Shown: positions 8,679-16,660 of the stretch, one piece after another
Numbering within the stretch: position 1 is the first letter of the stretch
How the letters are laid out: each line of letters starts with the position of its first letter
NCBI GenBank assembly: GCA_029820295.1
Contig: JALGVA010000087.1
Span: 1 to 32,816 of the forward strand
Origin: Candidatus Zipacnadia bacterium
Lineage (GTDB): Bacteria > Armatimonadota > Zipacnadia > Zipacnadales > UBA5352
DNA length: 32,816 nt
Reading direction: 5' to 3'
Translations under genes and position numbers: made by a program
The notes under the pieces: generated by a model
The model's database searches: none
Told to the model about the DNA's origin: nothing
What the model saw: only the letters and a program-made list of their open reading frames with translations

Positions 8679-9971
8679 TCAGGTCCTTCCCAACACGGAC
8701 TTCGCCTTAGTCCTGCACGCCTCGGCGATGTAGCCCAGCCCCGTGCGCCACAGACTGCGCGGCGTGGGCCAGAACACAGTCACGTCAGCCAGCCTCTTGC
8801 GCCCGTCCGAGTAGGTCGTCTTGTACCCATGCTCCCCGGCCAGGAAGTCGAAACTGGTGAGGCCCTCGCGGATTGACTCTCGTATCCGGTGGCCAATCAG
8901 GCAGTGTCCAGGCCTGAACTCTGCGAAGCCCGGATCGAAGCTGATCTGGTAGAGGAAGTACGTGCCGCCATGCACGAAGCCCATGAGCACTGCCGCAACC
9001 GCGCCATCGAGCCGCAGGCCCTCAAGTCGAAGGCCGCCGCACTCGAGGAATGCGGCGCATATGCGCAGCATGCATCGGCAGAAGCTCTCCTCTTCCCAGG
9101 CGCTTGCGGTGCCGTCACCCGTGAGACGCTCCCTGCTGAACCCACTGAGTGCGGCAATGAGCTCCAGCATTTCCGCCTCGGTTCGCGCGCTCGTGTACTC
9201 GATGCTGCTGAAGCGGCCTCTCAGGGCCTCATCTTGGTTCCGCAAATAAGATCGCCGCCTGGGGCTTGGGACAGACTCGACGAACTCCTCGAAGCTGCCA
9301 GGCAAGGTCACCAAGACGCTGTTGCGGCGTGGCCTGACTATCGCCTCAAGGCCCCGTCCCGCAAGTGCCTCGACTAAGCGCGCCATGTCACCGTCCGCGG
9401 CCATCAGCGTCAGCTCGGCGGTCAGGCCATCATGTAGGACCCCGCTTACCTCTTCGAGCAGCGCGAGCCTAACCTGATCCTCGTGTCCGCGGGCGAGAAT
9501 GAGGCCGAAGTAGTCCCCGAGAGCTCGCTCGCCAGTGCCGATGAAGCCCAGTGTCCGTCTGTCGATTGTGCGCCCGCGCCGCACTCCCCACATCAGCGGA
9601 GCGATGCCGACGAGCTTACCGCCATGGCGGCATGTCACCAACGCCAACTCCCTGCCGTCCCCGTATGTCTCCCACCACGGGTAAAGCCATTCCCACAGCA
9701 GGAACGGAGAGCAACAGTGCCCGTGCCGAGCCAGCTCACGCCACTCCTCTCGCATGTTCGCGAAGCGTCCGACATCAGAGATGAGTTCCGTCGTCAGCGG
9801 CTGGCCGTCTGCGTTGGCCGCTGGCGTGTTCGGGCGCAGTTGCTCGATCCTGCGCCCGATCTCACGGTGGCGCGCGATCAGGTGGCTGGCATCCTCGCCG
9901 GCCTTCTTGGCCCGGCCGATGGCTGCCGACAGGTCGCGCCGCATTGCGTCGAGTTCCTCAATGGTCTCCAT
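8679..9971 (-). CDS. CelD/BcsL-like acyltransferase (GNAT fold, Acetyltransf_6 type)
   Basis: This 430-residue protein starts with an acidic, helix-forming segment (residues 1-45, possibly coiled coil). The body has the features of the CelD-like GNAT group: PFLLWEWLYPWWETYG near residue 95, a central region with FVESVPSPRRRSYLRNQDEAL, and a C-terminal stretch in which FDFLAGEHGYKTTYSD is the hallmark. Related proteins occur in cellulose and exopolysaccharide operons and in FemAB-like sets, where they are thought to acylate a sugar or an amino-sugar. Here it sits between the methyltransferase and a deacetylase-like gene, which suggests a modification step on the same glycan. GGAAG lies before the ATG. 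The acyl donor and acceptor are unknown. Confidence 0.78.
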   Translation of the reverse strand: METIEELDAMRRDLSAAIGRAKKAGEDASHLIARHREIGRRIEQLRPNTPAANADGQPLTTELISDVGRFANMREEWRELARHGHCCSPFLLWEWLYPWWETYGDGRELALVTCRHGGKLVGIAPLMWGVRRGRTIDRRTLGFIGTGERALGDYFGLILARGHEDQVRLALLEEVSGVLHDGLTAELTLMAADGDMARLVEALAGRGLEAIVRPRRNSVLVTLPGSFEEFVESVPSPRRRSYLRNQDEALRGRFSSIEYTSARTEAEMLELIAALSGFSRERLTGDGTASAWEEESFCRCMLRICAAFLECGGLRLEGLRLDGAVAAVLMGFVHGGTYFLYQISFDPGFAEFRPGHCLIGHRIRESIREGLTSFDFLAGEHGYKTTYSDGRKRLADVTVFWPTPRSLWRTGLGYIAEACRTKAKSVLGRT

Positions 9972-10004
9972 TGGCAGTCTTCCGTTGTCGTGGCAAGTGA
10001 GCCA

Positions 10005-10982
10005 CTACGCGGCCGTCTTCTGTGCCACGACGACGAGGTAGCGCCCCAGGTGCTTTGACAGGAATGTCCGCTCAAGCGTGCGCTCGACAAGGATCCCCCA
10101 GACCCCGAGGGCCTCGCCCTTCCGTCCGAGACTGCGAAGCCCGAAGGTGCGGAGCATCCGCATCTGCGGAGGCAGTTCGCCGACGACTTCATCTGTCGTG
10201 TAGTAGTGGAAATAGGGCTCGTCCACATCCAGTGAGAGGCCGGTGTGCTTCTGGCCGATGCGGCGCTCGCGCACGCCGAAGTTGTGCACGTTGAACACCA
10301 GAAGTCCGCCCGGCTTGAGTACTCTGGCTGCTTCGGCCAGCGCTTGGCGCCGGACAGCTCCCCCCGGGATCTGGTCTACAACTTGGCAGGCGACAAGGCG
10401 GTCGAACGTCTCGGCCTGCAACGGCAACGCTCGAGCGTCGGCCTGCACGAGCCCGAGGTGAGTGCCAGCGCCCGGCTTCACAGAAGCCCGCGCCTGCTCA
10501 AGAGCACTGAGCGACAGGTCGGCCCCCACCACACGAACTCCGGCTCTGAGACACTCACGTGTGAGCCTGCCGGTACCGCAGCCGAGGTCAAGAACCGAGG
10601 TATCTGCGCCCAGGCGCGCCTCGCGGCGCAGACGCTCAAGCTCTACATAGTTCTGATAGGGACTGTAGTTGGACTCGTATGACGCCGCACCCTCGTCTCG
10701 GAGGCGCATCTCCCGCTGCGAATACTCGTCGGCAAGTTGTGCTTCATGTTCAAGCTCGGCCATGGAGGCGGGGAGCATTGAGACAATCCCGTTCACCACG
10801 GGGAAGCGACGCCCACAGCGACTGCAAACCAGCATCGTACCGTCGTGGTGCCCGGCGCCCCCCTTCCCGCTGGCCTCTCTCGTGTCCGCGATCGCCGACA
10901 GGGGCGATGACCCATCATCCGGGCACGCAAGGTGCTCGAACCACCAGCAATCCGCTGCCTGCGTTCCACTCAAGCGAGCCAC
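10005..10982 (-). CDS. SAM-dependent methyltransferase with N-terminal Trm112-like segment
   Basis: This 325-residue class I methyltransferase has motif I as VLDLGCGTGRLTRE (about residues 130-143), an acidic end of strand 2 (GADLS), and a late KPGGLLVFNVHN strand. Ahead of it, LACPDDG (Cys20) and CSRCGRRFPVVNGI (Cys53, Cys56) look like a Trm112-type zinc ribbon. One Cys of the first pair is missing, so zinc binding may be lost. This layout is common in methyltransferases of surface-glycan clusters, where it may O-methylate a sugar or cap a chain. The start overlaps the preceding gene by 13 bases. Ubiquinone/menaquinone-type methyltransferases share the core domain, but the context argues for glycan work. 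Confidence 0.82.
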   Translation of the reverse strand: MARLSGTQAADCWWFEHLACPDDGSSPLSAIADTREASGKGGAGHHDGTMLVCSRCGRRFPVVNGIVSMLPASMAELEHEAQLADEYSQREMRLRDEGAASYESNYSPYQNYVELERLRREARLGADTSVLDLGCGTGRLTRECLRAGVRVVGADLSLSALEQARASVKPGAGTHLGLVQADARALPLQAETFDRLVACQVVDQIPGGAVRRQALAEAARVLKPGGLLVFNVHNFGVRERRIGQKHTGLSLDVDEPYFHYYTTDEVVGELPPQMRMLRTFGLRSLGRKGEALGVWGILVERTLERTFLSKHLGRYLVVVAQKTAA

Positions 10983-11953
10983 TCCCTGTACGCAGCCGAG
11001 CCTACCGGTCTGCCAGCCGCCTCAAGTACAGCATCTGCATTGGTCGTCGCGTTACCGAAGCTGTAGGCGCTCCCTCTGCCCGGCGACAGCTCGTCGGCGT
11101 GGAAGCACGTGACGAACGCAGCGGGTGAGCCGTTGGTCGATGCATGCCGTGACCAGTGCCGCAGCAGTGGCCGGAACGCGCGCGGGTGCGCGGTCAGTGG
11201 CGGCGCGTGGACGTAGCCGCGTACGTCGCTCATTCGGGCCATCGCCCCCAGGTCGCCTCGACGCAACGCGTTCGCCACGCCCCACAGCGCCCGGCCGACG
11301 CCCCAGATCGCGCTGCGCGCCGTGGTGCGCGGCACCTCCAGCACCGAGAGCGCCGCCTCGCCGTCGCGAGGCGGGCGGCGGTAGTCGGCACGCGAAGGGT
11401 GGTAGGGCTCGGCGCCCGTAATGCTCCAGTCCAACTCCCCGTGACGCATCGAGCCCCGGTCGCCGACGGCGTGACGGCGCCGCCCCGGCGTGGCGGACAG
11501 GTCAACCTCGATGCCCAACTCGTCGATGATGCCCATGGTCAGATCGCTGTGATACTCCCAGCCCATTCGACACGTGCGCAGCTTCCTACCGCAGGCCTCG
11601 CAGATCGTCGCGTAGCCCGCGCGCAGGCAGCGCTCGATCCAGTCCGCGTCCTCAGTCTCCTGGTACCAGCAGTTGTGGTCCTCGCTCCACCGCCACAGGT
11701 GCGGGTGCCATGCGATGTCGTCGCCCGCGGCCTCAAGCTCCCGCCACATCGCCTCGAACCGACGGAACGGCCAGGCGCAGTCGCCGTAGACGCGCTCCAT
11801 CTGCAGGTCGGAACGCACGCACCACGTAATCCTCGGCCGCGCTTCGCCCCTGACCTGCGCCTGCTCTTCCAGCGCCTGCACGAACCGCGGGATGCCCTCC
11901 TCGACGCCAACCCACGTCAGCCGGTCCGGGCAGTCATAAGGCTCCGCATTCAT
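10970..11953 (-). CDS. NodB-fold deacetylase-like protein lacking the usual N-terminal metal motif
   Basis: This 327-residue protein resembles the other deacetylase-like gene of the operon in its middle and end: AWHPHLWRW could supply the two histidines, and CFHADEL matches that gene's FHSSEL. The first beta strand with its acidic TFDD/VDTE motif is absent. The protein begins at MNAEPYDCPDRL, which in relatives should follow that strand. An in-frame TGA lies nine bases before the ATG at 11953, and only 30 bases separate it from the previous gene, so a longer N-terminus is not available in this frame. It may be a truncated or inactive member, or use another metal set. Two cysteines (CEACGRKLRTC region) are an added oddity. 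Confidence 0.62.
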   Translation of the reverse strand: MNAEPYDCPDRLTWVGVEEGIPRFVQALEEQAQVRGEARPRITWCVRSDLQMERVYGDCAWPFRRFEAMWRELEAAGDDIAWHPHLWRWSEDHNCWYQETEDADWIERCLRAGYATICEACGRKLRTCRMGWEYHSDLTMGIIDELGIEVDLSATPGRRRHAVGDRGSMRHGELDWSITGAEPYHPSRADYRRPPRDGEAALSVLEVPRTTARSAIWGVGRALWGVANALRRGDLGAMARMSDVRGYVHAPPLTAHPRAFRPLLRHWSRHASTNGSPAAFVTCFHADELSPGRGSAYSFGNATTNADAVLEAAGRPVGSAAYREWLA

Positions 11954-11983
11954 GGCCGTCTCTCACGGTGGCACGTCAGACTG

Positions 11984-13288
11984 TCACTTCGCCGCGCAGC
12001 AGTGAGCGGCAACTGGATGTGCGGCGACGGTATCCTCAGTCGGCGCAAGCTTGGCCAGGCGATTGAGCAGCGTCTGCGCATGGCTCTGCGGCGTGTACAC
12101 CTCGGTCAGTCTCCGGCGGGCCGACTGGCCCATCTGTGTGCGCAAGACCGGATCGTTGCTGAGGCGGTGCATTGCTGCGGCGAGTTCGGCGACGTCGCCG
12201 GGCTCGAAGAGCAGGCCGCAGTCGCCGGTCACCTGCTCCGGAATGCCGCCGATGCGCGCCGCGACGACCGGCTTGCCGTGCGCGAACGACTCGAGAATGC
12301 TCATCGGGCAGTTGTCCGGCCAGATCGACGGCACCACCGTGAACAAGCTCCCTGCGATCAGGTCAGACAGCGCTCCGGACTCCTGGAAGCCGACGAAGTC
12401 GACCAGGTCCGAGCGGAGTGTCTCAGACAGCTCCATCAGCCTCTGCGCGTAACTGAGCGTGTCTGCTCCGGCGATCACCAGCCTCGGCGGGTTCTCCACC
12501 TGTGCGTGCGCATGAAGCAGGCACTCGAGGCCCTTTTCGGGCGCGATGCGGCCGAAGTACAGGATGTACGCGTCCTCAGCTTCACCGTCGGTGCATCCCG
12601 GCGCCACAGCGGGATAGAAGCTGGGGATGCACGCGATACGCCATGGGTCGTAGCCGGCGGCCACCAGCAGATCCGCCATGAAGCGAGAGGGCGTGATGAG
12701 CAGGTCCACCTGCTCGTACACCTTGGCGGAGTCATGGAGCATCATCGCCGCAGCCCGGGCTGCGGTCGCCGACAGCGAGCCCTTGTGGCATCGGTACCCG
12801 ATCGCCGGCGCATAGCCAGAGCCGATGCACTCAAAGCACGGGCCGCCGTTGCGAAGCAGATGGATGCTGGGGCAGACCATGTTGTAGTCGGAGACGCGCA
12901 TGACCACGGGGATACCCGCGTCCTTGAAGGCCGCAATGGGGCTGGGCGACATGTAGGTATACAGGTTATGCACGTAGGCGATGTCCGGCTGCGTCGCCTC
13001 CACCAGCGCCCGCGCCTTGTAGTAGGCCTCGACCGACCAGGTCGAGCGCGCCAGGAGTCTGAGCGCCAGCCACGGGCTCATCTTCATGTCCTTGAGATGA
13101 TCGTGGGCGGCGCCATCGGGCGGCGACACGTAGAACTCCGAGTACTCGTCCACGGCGGTGCGCTCGAAGGCCACGGTGAACGGGATGGTCTCGTGGCCCA
13201 TCTGATGTAACTGCTCACGCAGCGCAAACAGATAGGTCGCGGTCCCGCCCCCTCGGAAGAAGTACTTGTGTGCGAGCACGATCTTCAT
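11984..13288 (-). CDS. GT4-type glycosyltransferase
   Basis: This 434-residue GT-B enzyme starts with FFRGGGTATYLFALREQL, the glycine-rich acceptor-side loop. It has a Cys-containing insert (NMVCPSIHLLRNGGPCFECIG) seen in a GT4 subgroup, then GRIAPEKGLECLL and WPDNCPMSILESF, where the usual E-x7-E is D-x7-E, and finally the nucleotide-binding GGIPEQV turn. It is predicted to add one sugar in the cytoplasm during repeat-unit synthesis. It is more distant from the tandem pair at 2253-4612 than those are from each other. The start makes an ATGA overlap with the upstream GT-C gene. The last 20 residues are Ala/His/Cys-rich and outside the fold. Confidence 0.87.
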   Translation of the reverse strand: MKIVLAHKYFFRGGGTATYLFALREQLHQMGHETIPFTVAFERTAVDEYSEFYVSPPDGAAHDHLKDMKMSPWLALRLLARSTWSVEAYYKARALVEATQPDIAYVHNLYTYMSPSPIAAFKDAGIPVVMRVSDYNMVCPSIHLLRNGGPCFECIGSGYAPAIGYRCHKGSLSATAARAAAMMLHDSAKVYEQVDLLITPSRFMADLLVAAGYDPWRIACIPSFYPAVAPGCTDGEAEDAYILYFGRIAPEKGLECLLHAHAQVENPPRLVIAGADTLSYAQRLMELSETLRSDLVDFVGFQESGALSDLIAGSLFTVVPSIWPDNCPMSILESFAHGKPVVAARIGGIPEQVTGDCGLLFEPGDVAELAAAMHRLSNDPVLRTQMGQSARRRLTEVYTPQSHAQTLLNRLAKLAPTEDTVAAHPVAAHCCAAK

Positions 13289-15153
13289 GGTGAATCAGCG
13301 CCCCCCGCGGCCGGTGCGTCCAGCACGCGCAGCACCATGATCGTAGGGCCAGAAACGGTCTGGTCCGGCTCGAAGCGCGCCACCTCTTCAGTCGCCGCGA
13401 ACAGGTCGCGGTAGAACCGACGGTCCTGAGGATACTTGTCACTGGCGTAGCGCTCGACCGAACTCTGGCTCACCACTACGTACTCAACTCCCCGTTGGAC
13501 GTAGTAGGCGAAGGGCATCATCAGGTCGCGACCCGGAACGATGCTGATTTGATCGCGGCGCTCCGGCAGATCTGAGTCCTCTTCGACAGCGGGGCGAAAC
13601 CACACGTGGCTGAGGCGGTAGATATCGTACGCCGGCTTGGGCGAGCGTTCCGCGGCGGCGAGTTGGCACTGATAGTACGTGTCGATGTGCGCGTACTTGG
13701 GGTTGTCAATGCCCTGAGCGCTGGCAAGCATGCGCAAGGTGCTTGCGCGGTTTGGCCTCACTTGCGCGTTGGAGGAAGTGGCGCCGTCGATGAGTATTGG
13801 CGTGCCGGCCGGGATGTGTTGCTCGATCCACCGAGTCGCGATAGTCCTGGTGTCAGGTCCGGTAATGGCATCCAGGTAGCGCAGGGCGACTGCGGTGGTA
13901 GGCCAGATCATGACGGGCAGCACGGCGAGGCCGGTCCAACGAAGCCACGTAGCCCGCGGCCATCTGCCCCCAGCCTCGCGCATCACGACCACACCGAGAG
14001 CCGCCGCAATGCAGATGCAGAGCATGGCCGGGAATACCCAGCGCGGCATGATGCGGCCCAGTCGGGAGAGCCAGAAGATGTTCAGTGCGATCGTGAGGGC
14101 GAGCCCGACGGCGAACCCGGGCGCTCGCTTGACACCATAGCCGATGCCCAGGATCGCGAGACCAGCGCCGATGGGGCCGACGCCCTTCGCGCTATAGATG
14201 TCCTTTCCTATGCGGCGCAGCATGTCGGCCTGTGATATCCCCCACGGCGTATCTCCGGTCACCGCGCCCGAGATGCCGCCGAGGGCGTCCGCGCCGGATG
14301 CGGCACCCAGGGAGTCGCCCAGACGCAGGAAGAACGTCGGCATACCTGCGAAGAAGCCGGCCAGCACACTGATGCCGCCCACAACCAGGTGCAGGGCCGC
14401 CTGCCACAGGCCGGCGCTTCGGCCGATGCCGATCATGCGCCAGGCAGCGTAGGCAACGAACCCGAAAGCCCCGAGGTATTTGGCGGCGGTGGCCAGACCC
14501 AGCAAGATGCCGACCCAGATGTCGGTGCTGAAGCTGACAGGGCGCGCTTCGTCACGGGCCATGAGGTAGAAGGCGGCGGCCATCAGACAGACCATCAGGG
14601 CATCGGGATAGGCCAGGTGCGAACGCTCGACGTGGATGGGGTGGACGGCCAGCAGCGCGGCGCCGACCAGCCCCGCCCAGCGCCCCCCCAGGCGGCTCCC
14701 GGCGCGGTAGACGAAGTAGATCGCGAGCACGCCTGCCACAACTGAGACTAGGCGGGCGATGAGGTAGAACGCGCTCGGGTCATCGCAGAAGGAGACGCCG
14801 ATGTCCTGTACGCTGTCGAAGTGCCCGACCAGCAGGCCCAGACCGCCGTAGCCCGCGAACAGGAAGAAGCACAGGTAGATCATCAGTGCGCCGACCTCGG
14901 TCGTGTGCGGGTCGAGGTCGCCGGTGCCCATGGCCATGGCGCGCGCCACCACGCGCCATTCGTCCGGATGGAACTGCAGCGGCAGGCCCATGCGCAGACC
15001 CCAGACACGCAGCAGGAGCGCGCCGAGCATCACTATCCCCAGCAGCGCTGGGAACAGCCATGCCGGCAGCGCGCCCGCGCGCGCCTGGTCGTCCGTGCAC
15101 ACCGCCTCCTCATCCAATTCGCGTAACTCGACTGCGGCAGACACCCGCGTCAT
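13285..15153 (-). CDS. GT-C family membrane glycosyltransferase (PMT/ArnT-like)
   Basis: This 622-residue polytopic protein has an N-terminal cytoplasmic stretch, a first helix at about residues 31-50 and the acidic loop motif FHPDEW (Asp64, Glu65) that marks PMT_2/ArnT-like enzymes. SHLAYPDALMV is a second family-typical acidic loop. About ten helices run to residue 430, followed by a soluble C-terminal domain of about 190 residues, probably periplasmic. It should transfer a sugar from a polyprenyl-phosphate donor on the outer membrane face. The upstream GT2 gene, joined by an ATGA overlap, is the kind of enzyme that makes that donor, so the two are probably partners. Confidence 0.86.
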   Translation of the reverse strand: MTRVSAAVELRELDEEAVCTDDQARAGALPAWLFPALLGIVMLGALLLRVWGLRMGLPLQFHPDEWRVVARAMAMGTGDLDPHTTEVGALMIYLCFFLFAGYGGLGLLVGHFDSVQDIGVSFCDDPSAFYLIARLVSVVAGVLAIYFVYRAGSRLGGRWAGLVGAALLAVHPIHVERSHLAYPDALMVCLMAAAFYLMARDEARPVSFSTDIWVGILLGLATAAKYLGAFGFVAYAAWRMIGIGRSAGLWQAALHLVVGGISVLAGFFAGMPTFFLRLGDSLGAASGADALGGISGAVTGDTPWGISQADMLRRIGKDIYSAKGVGPIGAGLAILGIGYGVKRAPGFAVGLALTIALNIFWLSRLGRIMPRWVFPAMLCICIAAALGVVVMREAGGRWPRATWLRWTGLAVLPVMIWPTTAVALRYLDAITGPDTRTIATRWIEQHIPAGTPILIDGATSSNAQVRPNRASTLRMLASAQGIDNPKYAHIDTYYQCQLAAAERSPKPAYDIYRLSHVWFRPAVEEDSDLPERRDQISIVPGRDLMMPFAYYVQRGVEYVVVSQSSVERYASDKYPQDRRFYRDLFAATEEVARFEPDQTVSGPTIMVLRVLDAPAAGGADSP

Positions 15154-16079
15154 TCCCTCTCACTTACGGTGGCGCGCAGCTTGGAGACGGCGTCGGCCAG
15201 CAGCCCGAAGGCGCCGAGCTGCAGACCGACCAGAATCGCCAGAATCTCGCCCTGGAAGATGTTGTTCTCGACCACGATGTCGTAGATCAGCTTGGCCGTG
15301 CCCAGCCCCATGAGCAGGAACGCCGGGGGCATGAACACCTTCAGCGGGTTGAAGTAGCAGAGGATGCGGAAGACCAGCAGGAAGAAGTTGTAGGTGTCCT
15401 TGATCGGCTTGATCTTCGACGAGCCCCGGCGTTCGTGGTAGTCGATGGGGATGTAGCGGACCACCATGTCGTTGCACAGCATCGCCAGGGTGATGGTGCT
15501 GGTGAAGGAGAAGCCCGAGGGCAGCAGGCTCATGAAGCGGATCGCGGCCTGCTTGTCGAAGACGCGCAGGCCGGAGTTCAGATCGGGGATATTCGCCTCC
15601 GCCAGCAGCGACGCCAGCTTGTTGAGCAGCCACTTGGCGGGCCGGCGGACCGCCGGGATCTTCACGTCCCGGCCGATGCGCGCGCCGACCACCATGTCCG
15701 CGCCCTCGAGCTGCTCGACGAGCATGGGGATCTGCTCGGGCGGGTAGGTGCCGTCGGCGTCGGTGATGACGATAACGTCGCCGCGGGCGTGGCGGATGCC
15801 GGTCTTGAGCGCGGCCCCGTAGCCGCGGTTGCGCGGGTGCTGCACCACGCGTACACCATCGACCGCCGAGGCGACAACAGCGGTGTCGTCCTCGGAGCCA
15901 TCGTCCACGACGATGACCTCGTACGAGGCGTCCTGACTCGCCAGCGCGTCCAGGATGCCGCGCAGGTCGTGGTCGATGCCACCCGCCTCATTGAAGGCCG
16001 GCACGACCACGGAGATCTCGGGCGTTGCGGTACGCAAGCCCGTAGCGTCGCTCAGCTCGACCGCGGTGCCGCTTGCCAC
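15150..16079 (-). CDS. GT2 polyprenyl-phosphate glycosyltransferase (DPM1/GtrB/ArnC-like)
   Basis: This 309-residue enzyme has a GT-A catalytic domain beginning ISVVVPAFNEAGG, with Asp59-Asp60 in VDDGS, the metal-binding DAD at residues 107-109 (ITDADGTYPP), and GYGAALKTG. Two C-terminal helices (about 240-262 and 275-298) anchor it in the membrane, as in GtrB. It should load a sugar from a UDP or GDP donor onto a polyprenyl phosphate. The start is a GTG at 16079; no ATG fits the frame and the ribosome site is poor, so the start is the least certain point. It is the first gene of the minus-strand operon and looks richer in GC than most genes downstream. Confidence 0.88.
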   Translation of the reverse strand: MASGTAVELSDATGLRTATPEISVVVPAFNEAGGIDHDLRGILDALASQDASYEVIVVDDGSEDDTAVVASAVDGVRVVQHPRNRGYGAALKTGIRHARGDVIVITDADGTYPPEQIPMLVEQLEGADMVVGARIGRDVKIPAVRRPAKWLLNKLASLLAEANIPDLNSGLRVFDKQAAIRFMSLLPSGFSFTSTITLAMLCNDMVVRYIPIDYHERRGSSKIKPIKDTYNFFLLVFRILCYFNPLKVFMPPAFLLMGLGTAKLIYDIVVENNIFQGEILAILVGLQLGAFGLLADAVSKLRATVSERE

Positions 16080-16114
16080 AGGGCATCACTAACCTCGTTA
16101 GAGATTGGGCCGCG

Positions 16115-16300
16115 TCAATACTTAGCGAGCGGGTCCAGCCGGTTGTGGAATGGAGGAAGGGGGGCCAGGCCGATCAGGCGGCCATCGTTTGCCGCACGGT
16201 ATCCGAGATCCCAAGCCAGGATGTGTCGGTGCTCCCGGAACCTGAAGGCATCCCCATCAGCGAGCCGGACCTCCCTTCCCCCAGTGCGTTCAGTGGCGGT
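16115..16300 (-). pseudogene. Possible remnant of a small gene upstream of the GT2 gene
   Basis: A minus-strand frame ending in TGA at 16115 reads FREHRHILAWDLGYRAAND and ends FHNRLDPLAKY, which looks more protein-like than the arginine-rich translation before it. The stop lies 35 bases before the GT2 start. No start codon with a ribosome site could be tied to it, and the plus strand is also open here, so it may be a degraded gene end or chance. Confidence 0.25.
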
Positions 16301-16433
16301 GTGGCGGTCGGGACGGACGCGACGGGGCCTGTGCCGGTCGCGGCCCGAGCCGTTCAGTCGGCCGGGGAACTGCGCCTGACGCCGGCGCTGAACGTTGCCC
16401 GGGGGAGCCGCGCGGTAGGCGCCGCGGTCCCGT

Positions 16434-16450
16434 GTAGTGCGTGGTAGTGC
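16434..16450. repeat. GTAGTGC direct repeat, 10-base period
   Basis: Two exact copies of GTAGTGC start ten bases apart, i.e. about one helical turn, within the divergent intergenic region. This spacing fits a dimeric regulator reading one DNA face, but two 7-base copies can occur by chance in 580 bases. Confidence 0.3.
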
Positions 16451-16530
16451 AGCGATGTCCGACCTGGCGCCGGGGAGAGCTTGTGTGCCCCTCTGCCGGC
16501 GCACGCAGATGGTAGCACGACCCGCGCGGT

Positions 16531-16552
16531 GATTGTCTCACGGCAATCTCAC
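16531..16552. repeat. TCTCAC direct repeat (11-base period) inside GATTG/CAATC inverted repeat
   Basis: TCTCAC at 16536-16541 and again at 16547-16552 lie 11 bases apart. The first copy also sits within an inverted repeat formed by GATTG (16531-16535) and CAATC (16544-16548). The segment is less GC-rich than its surroundings and lies 110-130 bases before the first catabolic gene, so it could be an operator or promoter element for that operon. Confidence 0.3.
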
Positions 16553-16660
16553 AAATCCTCGCGCCCCGCCGAGGGCCCGGCAGGAGGGCGGGAGCCCGTC
16601 GGGGAATGCCAGCGCGCACGCGGCTCCATGTCCAGGGGGGGCTCCCGGAAGGAGCAGAGC

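Larger units (their letters stand above)
16080..16660. promoter_or_regulatory. Divergent intergenic control region between the two operons
   Basis: About 580 bases separate the GTG of the glycan-synthesis operon from the ATG of the catabolic operon, by far the longest gap in the window, so promoters for both directions should lie here. I see a TTGACG on the minus strand (16113-16118) without a good -10 at normal spacing, and an A/T-richer patch around 16530-16560. GTAGTGC occurs twice at a 10-base interval (16434-16440, 16444-16450), and TCTCAC twice at an 11-base interval (16536-16541, 16547-16552). No sigma-70 promoter is convincing. A minus-strand frame ending at 16115 is discussed as a possible gene remnant. 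Confidence 0.5.

Noticed and set aside
9990-10005. GTGGC/GCCAC hairpin between the methyltransferase and acyltransferase genes
   Set aside because: Only a 5-bp stem, overlapping a stop codon in a 33-base gap; expected by chance at this GC content.
11156-13210. 684-codon open frame on the plus strand opposite the GT4 and deacetylase-like genes
   Set aside because: Arg/His/Val-rich translation without domains, lying antisense to genes with clear motifs and coupled starts; typical of high-GC antisense frames.
16090-16118. Sigma-70-type promoter for the synthesis operon starting with TTGACG on the minus strand
   Set aside because: No -10 hexamer with more than three matches at 16-19 base spacing.
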